Positions 44,457-53,226 of a stretch of DNA of 64,000 bases are shown one piece after another. A program made the position numbers and the translations under genes. How positions within the stretch are numbered: position 1 is the first letter of the stretch; the number at the start of each line of letters is the position of its first letter. The DNA comes from Thiotrichaceae bacterium (lineage in GTDB: Bacteria > Pseudomonadota > Gammaproteobacteria > Eutrophobiales > Eutrophobiaceae): assembly GCA_012960105.1 (NCBI GenBank), contig DUBV01000022.1, forward strand, positions 62,001 to 126,000, read 5' to 3'. The notes under the pieces were generated by a model. It ran no database searches. It was not told the DNA's origin and saw only the letters and a list, made by a program, of their open reading frames with translations.

Positions 44457-45005
44457 ATGTCGATCCGTTTATTATTGATTTTGAGTTTATCCAGCTTACT
44501 TTTTGGCTGTGGTATGAATCCCTTTGCCAAGGACGAGCCTGTTGCTGTTGAGGAACAAAGCCAACAAACAACGTCTACTCCCGTTGAAATGAATAACGAT
44601 AATTCTAATGCTCAGGCTTATGGCACTGATGACAGCTCAACATCGGCCTTTAGTCCGCTTGACGATCCGCAAAGCGCCTTGTCTATTCGCGTTATTTATT
44701 TCGAATACAATAGCAACGAAATAAGCTCTGAATATCGATCTGCAATAGAAGCACATTCAGCTTATCTCAGCCAAAATATAACAACGTCAATAACCCTTGA
44801 AGGACATGCAGATGAACGTGGCTCACGTGAATACAATTTGGCGTTAGGTGAAAGTCGTGCAAAAGCGGTTAAAAAGCAAATGTTGTTACTTGGCGCATCA
44901 TCAAGCCAAATAAGATTGGTGAGTTACGGTGAAGAAAGACCTTCTGATGATGGACATGATGAGTCTTCATGGCAACAAAACCGACGTGTTGAGATCTTAT
45001 ATTAA
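44457..45005 (+). CDS. pal: Peptidoglycan-associated lipoprotein Pal
   Basis: An 182-residue outer-membrane lipoprotein. I use the ATG of MSIRLLLIL, which has AAGGAG at 44444-44449; an upstream ATG at 44436 would place charged residues before it. The lipobox LLFGC gives Cys near residue 18. The C-terminal OmpA-like domain shows VIYFEYNSNEI, LEGHADERGSREYN and the NRRVEI ending. It anchors the outer membrane to peptidoglycan. Confidence 0.95.
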   Translation: MSIRLLLILSLSSLLFGCGMNPFAKDEPVAVEEQSQQTTSTPVEMNNDNSNAQAYGTDDSSTSAFSPLDDPQSALSIRVIYFEYNSNEISSEYRSAIEAHSAYLSQNITTSITLEGHADERGSREYNLALGESRAKAVKKQMLLLGASSSQIRLVSYGEERPSDDGHDESSWQQNRRVEILY

Positions 45006-45028
45006 TAATTATTTAGTGATTTTTAAGT

Positions 45029-45883
45029 ATGCGAATTTTTATTTGTTTAATTAGTTTTTTATTTCTTAATGCTGCCCTAGTAGAAACTACTCTGGCAGAA
45101 GAGACCCCGGTAGAGGATAGAACAGCAGAAATAACAAAAGACAGCGCAGCAACACCTGCTATTCAACCCATAACGCAAGATATGAATGCGCGTCTTGAAA
45201 AAGTAGAAAGAATAGTCAATAACAGTGCGTTACTCGATATGCTTGAATTACTGGAATCGCTAAAATTAGAAATAACGACGTTACGCGGTGAAGTTGAAGT
45301 TCAAACGCATACCATTGACCAACTTAAACAAAAACAACGTGATTTATATACTGATGTAGATAATCGTATACAACGTATCGAGTCAAACTCCTCAGCTAAT
45401 GATACGACGACAGATTCAATAGCTGACGAAGAAGCTATGGCAAATGTTAATGTCGATGAAGATGCAGATGCAGAGCCTGTTGATCCGCTAAAAGCAGAGG
45501 CCGTTTACCAAAAAGCATTTAAGCTACTTAAAGAAGCGCAATACGATCAAGCACTCGTTGCTTTTAAAAAATTCTTAAAAGATTATCCGGACAGTCCTTT
45601 CTCTGATAACGCGCAGTATTGGTTAGGTGAAGCCAACTACGTTACGCAGAATTATGAATTAGCGATCAATGAATACCAGGCATTATTAAACACGTTTCCA
45701 GATAGCAAGAAAGTATCTCATGCTTTATTAAAAATTGGATATAGCTATGCAGAACTTGGCAATGCTGCTGATGCCACGAAAACCTTAAATGAAGTTAAAC
45801 TTCAATATCCGGGCACAACAGCGGCACGTTTGGCTGACGAGCGCTTGAGAAAGATAGGCTCCGAAGAAGAAACCAATACCTAA
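45029..45883 (+). CDS. cpoB: Cell division coordinator CpoB (YbgF)
   Basis: A 284-residue periplasmic protein with signal peptide (cleavage near residue 23, TLA). An N-terminal coiled coil (about 50-120) mediates trimerisation, an acidic linker follows, and TPR repeats cover residues 155-280 (EAVYQKAFKLLKEAQYDQAL, FSDNAQYWLGEANY). CpoB links Tol activity to peptidoglycan synthesis at division. Last gene of the tol-pal block; queE begins 1 base after the stop. Confidence 0.94.
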   Translation: MRIFICLISFLFLNAALVETTLAEETPVEDRTAEITKDSAATPAIQPITQDMNARLEKVERIVNNSALLDMLELLESLKLEITTLRGEVEVQTHTIDQLKQKQRDLYTDVDNRIQRIESNSSANDTTTDSIADEEAMANVNVDEDADAEPVDPLKAEAVYQKAFKLLKEAQYDQALVAFKKFLKDYPDSPFSDNAQYWLGEANYVTQNYELAINEYQALLNTFPDSKKVSHALLKIGYSYAELGNAADATKTLNEVKLQYPGTTAARLADERLRKIGSEEETNT

Positions 45884-45884
45884 A

Positions 45885-46568
45885 ATGCTACCCCGCGCTC
45901 AAGCTGACTCGCCCGCGCAAAAACAAGCTTCAGAGTTAAGCATCAATGAAATCTTTTTTTCCATCCAAGGTGAATCAACAAAGGTTGGTTTGCCAACAAT
46001 ATTCATACGTTTGAGCGGTTGCCCACTACGCTGCCAATATTGTGATACCGCATATGCATTTCATAAGGGTGACAAAATATCGATTAACAATATCATTGAA
46101 AGCATCAGTCAATATCAAACGAAACACGTTACTGTTACCGGTGGCGAACCTTTGGCACAACGCGCATGTCATGAACTACTTAGCCGATTATGTGATGAGA
46201 AATATCAGGTTTCATTAGAAACCAGTGGCGCTATTGATATTAGCAATGTTGATAAACGCGTGATGAAAATAGTTGATATAAAAACGCCGACCTCAGAAGA
46301 AGAAAGTAAAAACAAATATGAGAACCTGAAATATTTAAATAAAGATGATCAAATAAAATTTGTTATTTGCGATCAAACTGATTATGAATGGTCGAAACAA
46401 AAGTTAAGCGAACTAAATTTAACCGGTCATTGTGAAGTTCTTTTTTCACCGGAACACCAAACACTAAATCCGACAGATCTTGCTAACTGGATACTTGAAG
46501 ATAATTTGAATGTTCGTATGCAAGTACAACTCCATAAGTATTTGTGGGGCAATGTTCCCGGTAAATAA
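45885..46568 (+). CDS. queE: 7-carboxy-7-deazaguanine synthase
   Basis: A 227-residue radical-SAM enzyme that makes 7-carboxy-7-deazaguanine, a queuosine precursor. The cluster motif is CPLRCQYC (about 46-53), the CxxxCxxC of the family, preceded by EIFFSIQGES. TVTGGEPLAQ is the SAM-binding GGEP. A start at 45885 adds 15 or so residues before the conserved LSINEIF; an internal start is possible. queC follows. Confidence 0.95.
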   Translation: MLPRAQADSPAQKQASELSINEIFFSIQGESTKVGLPTIFIRLSGCPLRCQYCDTAYAFHKGDKISINNIIESISQYQTKHVTVTGGEPLAQRACHELLSRLCDEKYQVSLETSGAIDISNVDKRVMKIVDIKTPTSEEESKNKYENLKYLNKDDQIKFVICDQTDYEWSKQKLSELNLTGHCEVLFSPEHQTLNPTDLANWILEDNLNVRMQVQLHKYLWGNVPGK

Positions 46569-46588
46569 ATGAGAATTGATCTTTTTCC

Positions 46589-46614
46589 CGCTAACTTCGT
46601 TGTAGCGTTTTTTT
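46589..46614 (+). terminator. Possible terminator after queE
   Basis: CGCTA / TAGCG form a 5-bp stem around ACTTCGTTG and are followed by seven T. The stem is short, but the place, 20 bases after the queE stop, is right. Confidence 0.5.
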
Positions 46615-46628
46615 CGATGCTCATTTAC

Positions 46629-46634
46629 TATAAT
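46629..46634 (+). promoter_or_regulatory. Possible -10 box of queC
   Basis: TATAAT in the context ACTATAATG, 78 bases before the queC GTG start and just after the likely queE terminator. No consensus -35. It suggests that queC has its own promoter. A preQ1 riboswitch was looked for in the leader by eye and not recognised. Confidence 0.35.
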
Positions 46635-46711
46635 GTAAACTGCGCTTTTTAAAAATATCACGCCTCGTTATCAGAAAATTTCTCAAATATTCGACTTACA
46701 AATAAAATATC

Positions 46712-47389
46712 GTGACTAATTTTAATAAAGCCATTGTACTCGTATCCGGGGGTTTGGATTCAACCACTACATTAGCCTTAGCCAAAGACCTGGGCTTTGA
46801 TTGTTATGCCTTAAGTTTTAATTATGGTCAGCGCCATATCAGCGAATTGAATGCCGCAAAGATAGTAGCCGATTCGTTTAATGTAAAAGAACATAAGACG
46901 ATTAATATTGATATGGGTCAAATCGGCGGATCCGCTTTAACAGACTCAAACATCGATATCCCGGAAGTCTATGAAGAAGGTATTCCCGTCACTTACGTTC
47001 CTGCACGCAACACAATTTTCTTAAGTTATGCATTAGCCTGGGCAGAAGTGATTGATGCGAATGATATCTTTATCGGCGTCAATGCCGTGGACTACTCCGG
47101 CTACCCTGATTGTCGACCCGAATATATTAAAGCCTATGAACAGCTCGCAACACTCGCAACTAAAGCAGGCGTTGAAGGCGCTTCCTTTAAAATACACACG
47201 CCTCTGATAGAATTAACTAAAGCAGACATAATCAAAAAAGGAACCTCACTAAATGTCGACTACGCATTAACTGTCTCCTGCTATCAGGCAAATGAAGAAG
47301 GAAAAGCCTGTGGTGTTTGTGATTCTTGCCGCTTCAGAAAAGAAGGTTTTGAAGTAGCAAACCTGACTGATCCAACACGCTATAAATAG
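46712..47389 (+). CDS. queC: 7-cyano-7-deazaguanine synthase
   Basis: A 225-residue ATP-dependent enzyme converting 7-carboxy-7-deazaguanine to preQ0. The start is GTG (no ATG precedes the conserved [14 protein letters not shown]). The PP-loop is [12 protein letters not shown] (about 13-24); four Cys bind zinc in [19 protein letters not shown]. It works directly after QueE, encoded next door. Confidence 0.96.
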   Translation: MTNFNKAIVLVSGGLDSTTTLALAKDLGFDCYALSFNYGQRHISELNAAKIVADSFNVKEHKTINIDMGQIGGSALTDSNIDIPEVYEEGIPVTYVPARNTIFLSYALAWAEVIDANDIFIGVNAVDYSGYPDCRPEYIKAYEQLATLATKAGVEGASFKIHTPLIELTKADIIKKGTSLNVDYALTVSCYQANEEGKACGVCDSCRFRKEGFEVANLTDPTRYK

Positions 47390-47416
47390 ACTGTTTTAGA
47401 GTATTAAAATATAATG

Positions 47417-47435
47417 ATACGGAAAATTTCCGTAT
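47417..47435. repeat. Perfect 19-base palindrome after queC
   Basis: ATACGGAAAATTTCCGTAT is symmetric around one base. It lies 28 bases after the queC stop. It may be an operator or part of an ended transcript, but no T-run follows. Downstream, the frame GFATQTNSFDTIELLQANEY ending IEIKLN (about 47449-47538) looks like the end of a lost coding sequence. Confidence 0.45.
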
Positions 47436-47670
47436 AACAAATACCAGGGTAAAGACAGGCTTTGCTACTCAAACAAATAGTTTTGATACTATTGAATTAC
47501 TACAAGCGAATGAATATATCGAAATTAAACTAAACTAAACAATATGACTGTCAAAAAATGCAACAGCATTTTTAAACCAAACATTGAACGGTCTCTGACC
47601 TAAGACTAGACTTGCTTATATATCTTGTTAATCAGCAACAACGATCATATTTCTTGAATAGGAGATAACA

Positions 47671-48195
47671 ATGCAAAATTTAACAGCATCTCAAAAAGAA
47701 ATGCTGGAAGTTTTCCAGAAGCATGTCACTGCTGAACTTGAAGGTGATATCGAAACCACGATGGCCACAATGACGGATAATCCCCATCTGATCAACGCAC
47801 CATTGGGCATGGGCGGCGTTGGTAAGGAAAGCGTGTACAATTTTTACGCCGATCATTTGGTGGGGAAATTCTTCCCGCCTGATGTTGAAATGATAGACGT
47901 GTCGCGCACCATCGGAGAAGAGCAAATTGTCGATGAATTGGTCATTAAGTTTACGCACACCATGGTTATTGAGTGGATGTTACCTGGTGTACTACCTACT
48001 GGAAAGAGTGTTGAAGTGGCATTCGCAGTAATCGTAAAATTCGAGGATGGAAAAATTGCTCATGAGCATATTTACTGGGATCAGGCCAGTGTCTTAGTTC
48101 AGCTTGGTTTACTTGATCCTACGGGCCTGCCTGTGGGCGATGCTGAAGGTGCTCGAAAGATTCTCGATCCGAAATTACCATTACGTGAAATCTGA
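47671..48195 (+). CDS. NTF2-like / SnoaL-like fold protein
   Basis: A 174-residue soluble protein with the NTF2-like cone fold pattern: helix QKEMLEVFQKHVTAELEG, then TMATMTDNPHLINAP, a middle FYADHLVGKFF, and strands ending with KFEDGKIAHEHIYWDQASVL. Members include cyclases, dehydratases and isomerases of small molecules; the reaction cannot be told. A GGAG ribosome binding site (AATAGGAGATAACA) precedes the start. Alone in its unit. Confidence 0.8.
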   Translation: MQNLTASQKEMLEVFQKHVTAELEGDIETTMATMTDNPHLINAPLGMGGVGKESVYNFYADHLVGKFFPPDVEMIDVSRTIGEEQIVDELVIKFTHTMVIEWMLPGVLPTGKSVEVAFAVIVKFEDGKIAHEHIYWDQASVLVQLGLLDPTGLPVGDAEGARKILDPKLPLREI

Positions 48196-48354
48196 TTGCA
48201 GAACCGGCTAATATCTAACAAGATGATACATGCCGAATTCGGTAAGTACGCCACATCTGTAAATAAGCAGATAGACACTACAAGAAACTAAAGGTTTGAA
48301 GTCACCATGCACAGTTTTGATCTGCTTCAGCAGATAATTAGTAGAGGAAATAAA

Positions 48355-48588
48355 ATGTATACAAATGAAAAACTAGAAGAAATTAAACTATTAGATCAAT
48401 TTGATCTTGGCTCTACTTCAAGCGGCCTGAAGATTCACACTCATGAAGCATCGGAAGAAACAATTGCTGCTGCTGCGCGTTTGTTTGAGAAGGGTTTAAC
48501 GAATCATGTTGATGGCGGTTATCTTACTGATCGCGGTATAGAAGCAGCGAATCACGCACAGAGTTTGATGAGATTGTTATCTGACTAA
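48355..48588 (+). CDS. TIGR02647-type small protein
   Basis: A 77-residue soluble protein. The ATG of MYTNEKLEE is chosen because AGAGGA stands at 48343-48348; a start at 48307 would add 16 residues. The pattern LLDQFDLGSTSSGLKIH, then AAARLFEKGLTNHVDGGYLTD and the C-terminal GIEAANHAQSLM fit the TIGR02647 family, of unknown function, found in many gammaproteobacteria. Confidence 0.82.
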   Translation: MYTNEKLEEIKLLDQFDLGSTSSGLKIHTHEASEETIAAAARLFEKGLTNHVDGGYLTDRGIEAANHAQSLMRLLSD

Positions 48589-48610
48589 TAAGTTAGACTA
48601 AAAATATCTC

Positions 48611-48802
48611 GTGTCTAGAAAGAATAAACTTTTAGCCGAGAAAACCAATAATGATACTCGGGTCGGCTTGCTTGAATTTGTTAAAGATGGCGTCACTCTT
48701 TACGAAGTCATCTCCCACCCGCTCCCTTTTGATCACACTATTCAACCTTCGTTATTTATTACCAAGAATAAACAGAACGCTTTAAATAAATTCGAGGAAT
48801 AG
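48611..48802 (+). CDS. Small protein of unknown function
   Basis: A 63-residue frame with a GTG start 22 bases after the preceding gene. It is basic, without membrane segment; VGLLEFVKDGVTLYEVISHP is the only hydrophobic core. I do not recognise it, and with no strong ribosome binding site it may be a chance frame. Confidence 0.4.
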   Translation: MSRKNKLLAEKTNNDTRVGLLEFVKDGVTLYEVISHPLPFDHTIQPSLFITKNKQNALNKFEE

Positions 48803-48842
48803 TGTGCTGATATATAATAACAATTGCTATTAACTAATTTAG

Positions 48843-51005
48843 TTAATTAAGAACTTTCCATTTTCTATTCGATACTGTCAGACCAGCAATGCTTTGGGTT
48901 TCCAGTAAGCGGATGTAATTGAAGTAACGTGTGCGTATCTCGCGAACGTATACCACAGTTTGACCACAACGACAATAACGTACCTTCGCACCATTTTTGT
49001 AATACGGTTTTGCCAAGTCCAGCATTGCTAACTCGACATTATCGAACCATTTGTTTTTATCCAGGCCCTGTTCTTCCGCTAAAGCGCGTGCACGTTTAAC
49101 TCGCCCATAACCGGCATTGTAGGAAGCTAGCGTAAACCACATACGATCTTGCAGTAATAATGCATCTTCAAACTTGCCCCTTAAATAATTTAAATAACGC
49201 ACACCGGCATAAATACTACTCTCGGCATTATTGCTATCTTTAATACCCATGAGTTTTGCTGTCGCCGGAATTAACTGCATCAATCCTTTTGCGCCTGCAT
49301 AGGAAGATGCTTTTGGATCGAACTGACTTTCCTGAAACATCAACGCAGTTATTAAGCGCCAATCAAAACCATATTTGTCTGCATAGTGTTGCGTGACATC
49401 ATCATAGGGAGAAAGTGAACTGATGCGGGTTAGACTTTCTCTGTTTTCATTTATTTGCTCTTGTTCAAAATACCGAGCATGCATGACATTGTAATTCGTG
49501 CCTCGGTATTCTTTTTCGATAAACGTATTTAAAGCTTTGTTTAATTGTTTGTCATTGCTTCTCACTACCCAACGATGAGGCAGTGGCTCGGATAAAACAA
49601 ATTGAGATTTTAGACCAACATCTTTTGTATACGCGGAATTTATTTGATGATTGCCGACAACAGATAAGTCGTACATACCTAATGCCACCATTAATAATAT
49701 ACCTTCGGTATTAACGCCGGCATCGGCTTTTACTAACTGGAAACCTAGGCCTTGTTGTTGTAGTTGCTGCATGTAATCCCAATAAGGACTGTCGTTTGCC
49801 AGAGTAATTCTGCGCCCGCTTAAATCACGAATATCGATAATGCTATTACTACTGTCACGACCAACAATAACTGGGCTGGCATAATGATAAGGTGAGGTGT
49901 ACTGAATTGATTGATCGATATTAATCAAGCTGCCCGGTAACGACGCAGCGATAACATCACCCTTTCCTTCTTTCAGCAAAGTAAACATTTCTTCCGGTGA
50001 ATTTGCCAGAACCACATCAAGACGTAATCTGTGTTTTGATGCAAATTCACTTAATAATTCATATTCAAAACCACGTAACTTGCCTTTATGAAGATAATAA
50101 TGAGACGGGTTTGCACTAGTAATGATTCGTAAAACACCTCGGTCTTTTATGGATGAAAAATCTTCAAAATATTTACTGACAACATCATGCGTTAGATATT
50201 GCTGATTTAAATATTGATTTAAGGTTTTATGTAAGTCTCCCGCGTCTGCTCTTACTGCCCAGGCCATATTTCTTTTATTTGATAGGCTGAAGTTTGCTTG
50301 TAGATCAGAGTCCGTAGGTAAATAAGCATCAAGAAAAAGACTATCGGCTACCGCTAGATCGTATTCACCGGTTTTTACTCGCTGCATCACGTCTTGATAT
50401 GAAAGCCTTGCTGGTATTTCCTGTAGAGCGAATCCCGCTTGCGAATTTTTTAATGCGAGTAAATCATTCCATACGGGTGATGATTTGTATGCAGCGACTT
50501 GTCTACCTGTAAGGTCATCGACATCGCGTAGGCGTGTGTGGTCTGCTCGGCCAACTATTTTATAAGCGGCGTTAGTCCAGGAATGAGTAAAATTAATTTG
50601 GCCTTTAATACTCGCAGATAAACTTTGATCCTGTGCAAGAATAATATCGCCACGTCCCTTTATTAATTCTGGCAATAATTCCCAATCGTTATCGACATAA
50701 ACCCAGTACAAGTCCAGATCATTGATATGCGCGAACTCTTGAATTAATTGTCGTTCGGTTTGGCTAATAGTGCAGGTATTCGCTTTTCGATGCAGTAACA
50801 CGCGTAAAGAACCACGCTGATTAATAGCCTTCAGGTCATGAAGATTTTCTAATGAAGAGGCAACAGTCGAAACATCGGTTAATTCAGAAACAACTTCCGG
50901 AGCCTGACAATAATCAACATCCTTACTCTTACCTTTCGCCTGCACAGAAACAGGCGCGATAAGCGCAAGAAGCATAAATTTTAGAATTAAATGAATATTT
51001 TTCAT
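48843..51005 (-). CDS. Lytic transglycosylase, MltF-like, with two substrate-binding domains
   Basis: A 720-residue periplasmic enzyme from the ATG of MKNIHLILKFM (a start at 51035 adds 10 residues without the usual signal-peptide layout). Signal peptide to VQA near residue 23. Two SBP_bac_3-type domains follow, about 60-280 (INQRGSLRVLLHRK) and about 285-510 (IKDRGVLRIITSANPSHYY); the C-terminal SLT domain (about 545-690) carries the catalytic Glu in FQESQFDPKASSYAGAKG. E. coli MltF has only one binding domain and 518 residues. It cleaves peptidoglycan to 1,6-anhydro-muropeptides. murU and amgK upstream reuse such products. Confidence 0.88.
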   Translation of the reverse strand: MKNIHLILKFMLLALIAPVSVQAKGKSKDVDYCQAPEVVSELTDVSTVASSLENLHDLKAINQRGSLRVLLHRKANTCTISQTERQLIQEFAHINDLDLYWVYVDNDWELLPELIKGRGDIILAQDQSLSASIKGQINFTHSWTNAAYKIVGRADHTRLRDVDDLTGRQVAAYKSSPVWNDLLALKNSQAGFALQEIPARLSYQDVMQRVKTGEYDLAVADSLFLDAYLPTDSDLQANFSLSNKRNMAWAVRADAGDLHKTLNQYLNQQYLTHDVVSKYFEDFSSIKDRGVLRIITSANPSHYYLHKGKLRGFEYELLSEFASKHRLRLDVVLANSPEEMFTLLKEGKGDVIAASLPGSLINIDQSIQYTSPYHYASPVIVGRDSSNSIIDIRDLSGRRITLANDSPYWDYMQQLQQQGLGFQLVKADAGVNTEGILLMVALGMYDLSVVGNHQINSAYTKDVGLKSQFVLSEPLPHRWVVRSNDKQLNKALNTFIEKEYRGTNYNVMHARYFEQEQINENRESLTRISSLSPYDDVTQHYADKYGFDWRLITALMFQESQFDPKASSYAGAKGLMQLIPATAKLMGIKDSNNAESSIYAGVRYLNYLRGKFEDALLLQDRMWFTLASYNAGYGRVKRARALAEEQGLDKNKWFDNVELAMLDLAKPYYKNGAKVRYCRCGQTVVYVREIRTRYFNYIRLLETQSIAGLTVSNRKWKVLN

Positions 51006-51239
51006 ATTGGATTGCAAACAGACAGACACGAACACTGAAACGTGCGCGTATTATAAACTTTTCAACGCTATTATTCTATATATAGTGGTTATTAGTATTA
51101 GTAACTACAAGATGTAGGATTCAATCCTTGAGAGCAACGTACGATATCATGCTCAACATTATGTCGCTAGAGTAACGACAAATGATCTCATTATTAATTT
51201 AGCCCGATGGATTCAGATCACGGAGAAGGAAACTGTTTG

Positions 51240-51917
51240 TTAGTGTTTACTCTTAAGATTATCAATGCTGCTATTAATTTCTTCTAAGCGCTGCGGCGTA
51301 CCGACATCTGTCCACGAACCCTTGAAATGCTGCCCCGTTAAGCTATTAGCTTGAGCAGAGGCTCTTAATAATGGTGCTAAAGCAGCTCGACCTGGACTGC
51401 AATTTTTAAAAAAACGCGGATGAAAGAGCGAAATACCACTATAGGTCAACTTTTCATCACCTTCATTTAAAACTCGACCGTCTTCTAAAGCAAAATCACC
51501 TTGTAAATTATGCGACGGATTATTAACTAGAACTAAATGGGCATCTGAATCCAATTGACTAGGTAAAGCTTTGTAAGCAAAATCAGTATAAATGTCGGCA
51601 TTTGTCACTATGAAGTGGCTATCTCCTAATAAGGGCAATGCTTTAATAATGCCGCCAGCGGTTTCTAGTATGTCGTCGCCTTCGTCCGAATAAACAATCT
51701 GAACACTAAAAGAATCGCCCGCACCCAACTCATATTGAAGCTGATCACCCAAATGACCGGTATTAATTACTATGTTTTCAATACCCGCAGATTTCAGCGC
51801 TTCAATTTGATACACAATCAGTGCTTTGCCAGCAATCTCTAATAAAGGTTTGGGTTTCTTATCCGTAAACGGGCGCATTCTTTCGCCACGCCCAGCCGCA
51901 AGAATCATGGCATGCAT
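51240..51917 (-). CDS. murU: N-acetylmuramate alpha-1-phosphate uridylyltransferase
   Basis: A 225-residue nucleotidyltransferase. The start MHAMILAAGRGERMRPFTD is the UTP-binding loop; KPKPLLEIAGK, NTGHLGDQL and TNADIYTDF are the further family motifs. MurU makes UDP-MurNAc from MurNAc-1-phosphate in the recycling route that bypasses de novo synthesis and fosfomycin. It starts at the base where amgK stops (one-base overlap). Confidence 0.92.
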   Translation of the reverse strand: MHAMILAAGRGERMRPFTDKKPKPLLEIAGKALIVYQIEALKSAGIENIVINTGHLGDQLQYELGAGDSFSVQIVYSDEGDDILETAGGIIKALPLLGDSHFIVTNADIYTDFAYKALPSQLDSDAHLVLVNNPSHNLQGDFALEDGRVLNEGDEKLTYSGISLFHPRFFKNCSPGRAALAPLLRASAQANSLTGQHFKGSWTDVGTPQRLEEINSSIDNLKSKH

Positions 51918-52903
51918 TAACTGACGGCCTCAAACTTTGGTAAAACGGATGCTTCTATTAATAAACATAGCGCTGCCAACTCCGAGTAATCCTGTTTTAA
52001 ATCGACGATATAGGAAAGTGTACGCGTGATATCGTTTAAATAACCGTGCTTACCATCGCGATGAGATAAACGCGCAAAAATTCCGCTGGCCTTGAGGTGA
52101 CGTTGCACTCCCATTAAATCAAACCAACGCTGAAATTTTTGGCGATTAATTTCCGCCCCTTTTTCTGCTTGTTGCTGAAGATATAAATCGACCCATTTAT
52201 CAATCTCATCTTTAGACCATTTTATATAACAATCTTTTAATAAGGACACCAGGTCATAAGTAATAGGGCCATGTACCGCATCTTGATAGTCAATCACGCC
52301 CGGATTATTGTCTGCTGTTATCATCAGGTTTCTTGAGTGAAAGTCCCTATGTACAAAGCTTTGCGGCTGTTCCAATGCATTTTCTACAAGCAGATCAAAT
52401 AAAGCAGCTATCGATTTATTTTGTGCATCACTAAGTTCTAGCTCTAGATGTTTGCCTAACAACCATTCGCTAAATAACTGCATTTCACGACGCAATAAAG
52501 CTTCATCATAGAGAGGCAAGTCATTTACATCAGCAGATGATTGCATACGAACCAAAGCCTTTATTGCATCGGAATAAAGTTGGTTGGCGGTATTTGCATC
52601 AAGTTTATTCAGATATAAATCGTTGCCAAAATCATCCAGTAGCAAGAAACCTTGTTTCAGATCCATCTGGTGAATCGTTGGTGCATTCACATCGCTAGCT
52701 AGCAAGATTGTAGTTACCTGCACAAATGGCGCGCAATCTTCCTGTGGGGGCGGCGCATCCATGACGATAAAAGTGTTGTTATCAATAAACAGACGATAAT
52801 AAGAGCGAAAGCTGGCATCTTCCGAAGCAGGTTTTAATTTATAGTCACTACTATCAAGGACTTCATTTAACCAGTGTTTTAAAGATTTGAGACGTTCGGA
52901 CAT
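51917..52903 (-). CDS. amgK: N-acetylmuramate/N-acetylglucosamine kinase AmgK
   Basis: A 328-residue kinase with the aminoglycoside-phosphotransferase fold. The catalytic loop SFVHRDFHSRNLM (about 180-192) and the metal-binding GVIDYQDAVHGP are clear. AmgK phosphorylates the anomeric hydroxyl of MurNAc or GlcNAc, giving the substrate of MurU, which follows with one base overlap. The pair with the lytic transglycosylase forms a cell-wall recycling block. Confidence 0.92.
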   Translation of the reverse strand: MSERLKSLKHWLNEVLDSSDYKLKPASEDASFRSYYRLFIDNNTFIVMDAPPPQEDCAPFVQVTTILLASDVNAPTIHQMDLKQGFLLLDDFGNDLYLNKLDANTANQLYSDAIKALVRMQSSADVNDLPLYDEALLRREMQLFSEWLLGKHLELELSDAQNKSIAALFDLLVENALEQPQSFVHRDFHSRNLMITADNNPGVIDYQDAVHGPITYDLVSLLKDCYIKWSKDEIDKWVDLYLQQQAEKGAEINRQKFQRWFDLMGVQRHLKASGIFARLSHRDGKHGYLNDITRTLSYIVDLKQDYSELAALCLLIEASVLPKFEAVS

Positions 52904-53041
52904 AAGCGCTATTTAATTAATTGTGCTGTATTTCTAATTATCATAAGGCAACAGTCTATGTTTTTTTCGTTTTCAGGTAAAAACTTAGGCGACGATTAAT
53001 TTCTCAGAATCCGCATATTCTGGCATCATCTCATTGAGGAA

Positions 53042-53193
53042 TCTCTGATTAAGTCATGAATCGATATCTTGCGATTAAAATATCCTGTTTCTGCGTTGTA
53101 AAACTTCGCAATAGCCCTGCTATTACGCGCGTTTCACGCCTTGAACCAGAATATTGTAACCAGCAATCTATTCGACCCAGACTTAATCAAGGA
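53042..53193 (-). repeat. MITE-like element A, copy 2 (152 bp, reversed)
   Basis: Reverse complement of the element at 3225-3375. The left end TCTCTGATTAAGTC differs from copy 1 at one base; the right end GACTTAATCAAGGA is slightly decayed. Shared internal blocks include GCGATTAAAATATCCTGTTT, TTGTAAAACTTCGCAATAG and GCAATCTATTCGACCCAG. It lies in the 323-base gap between amgK and the divergent antiporter gene; the remaining gap shows no gene. Confidence 0.8.
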
Positions 53194-53226
53194 CTCCTAA
53201 AATTTCTTAAGGAGAATTTCTGTTAG

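Noticed and set aside
46635-46711. preQ1 or similar riboswitch in front of queC
   Set aside because: The leader is short and AT-rich; I could not draw the required stem and A-rich tail.
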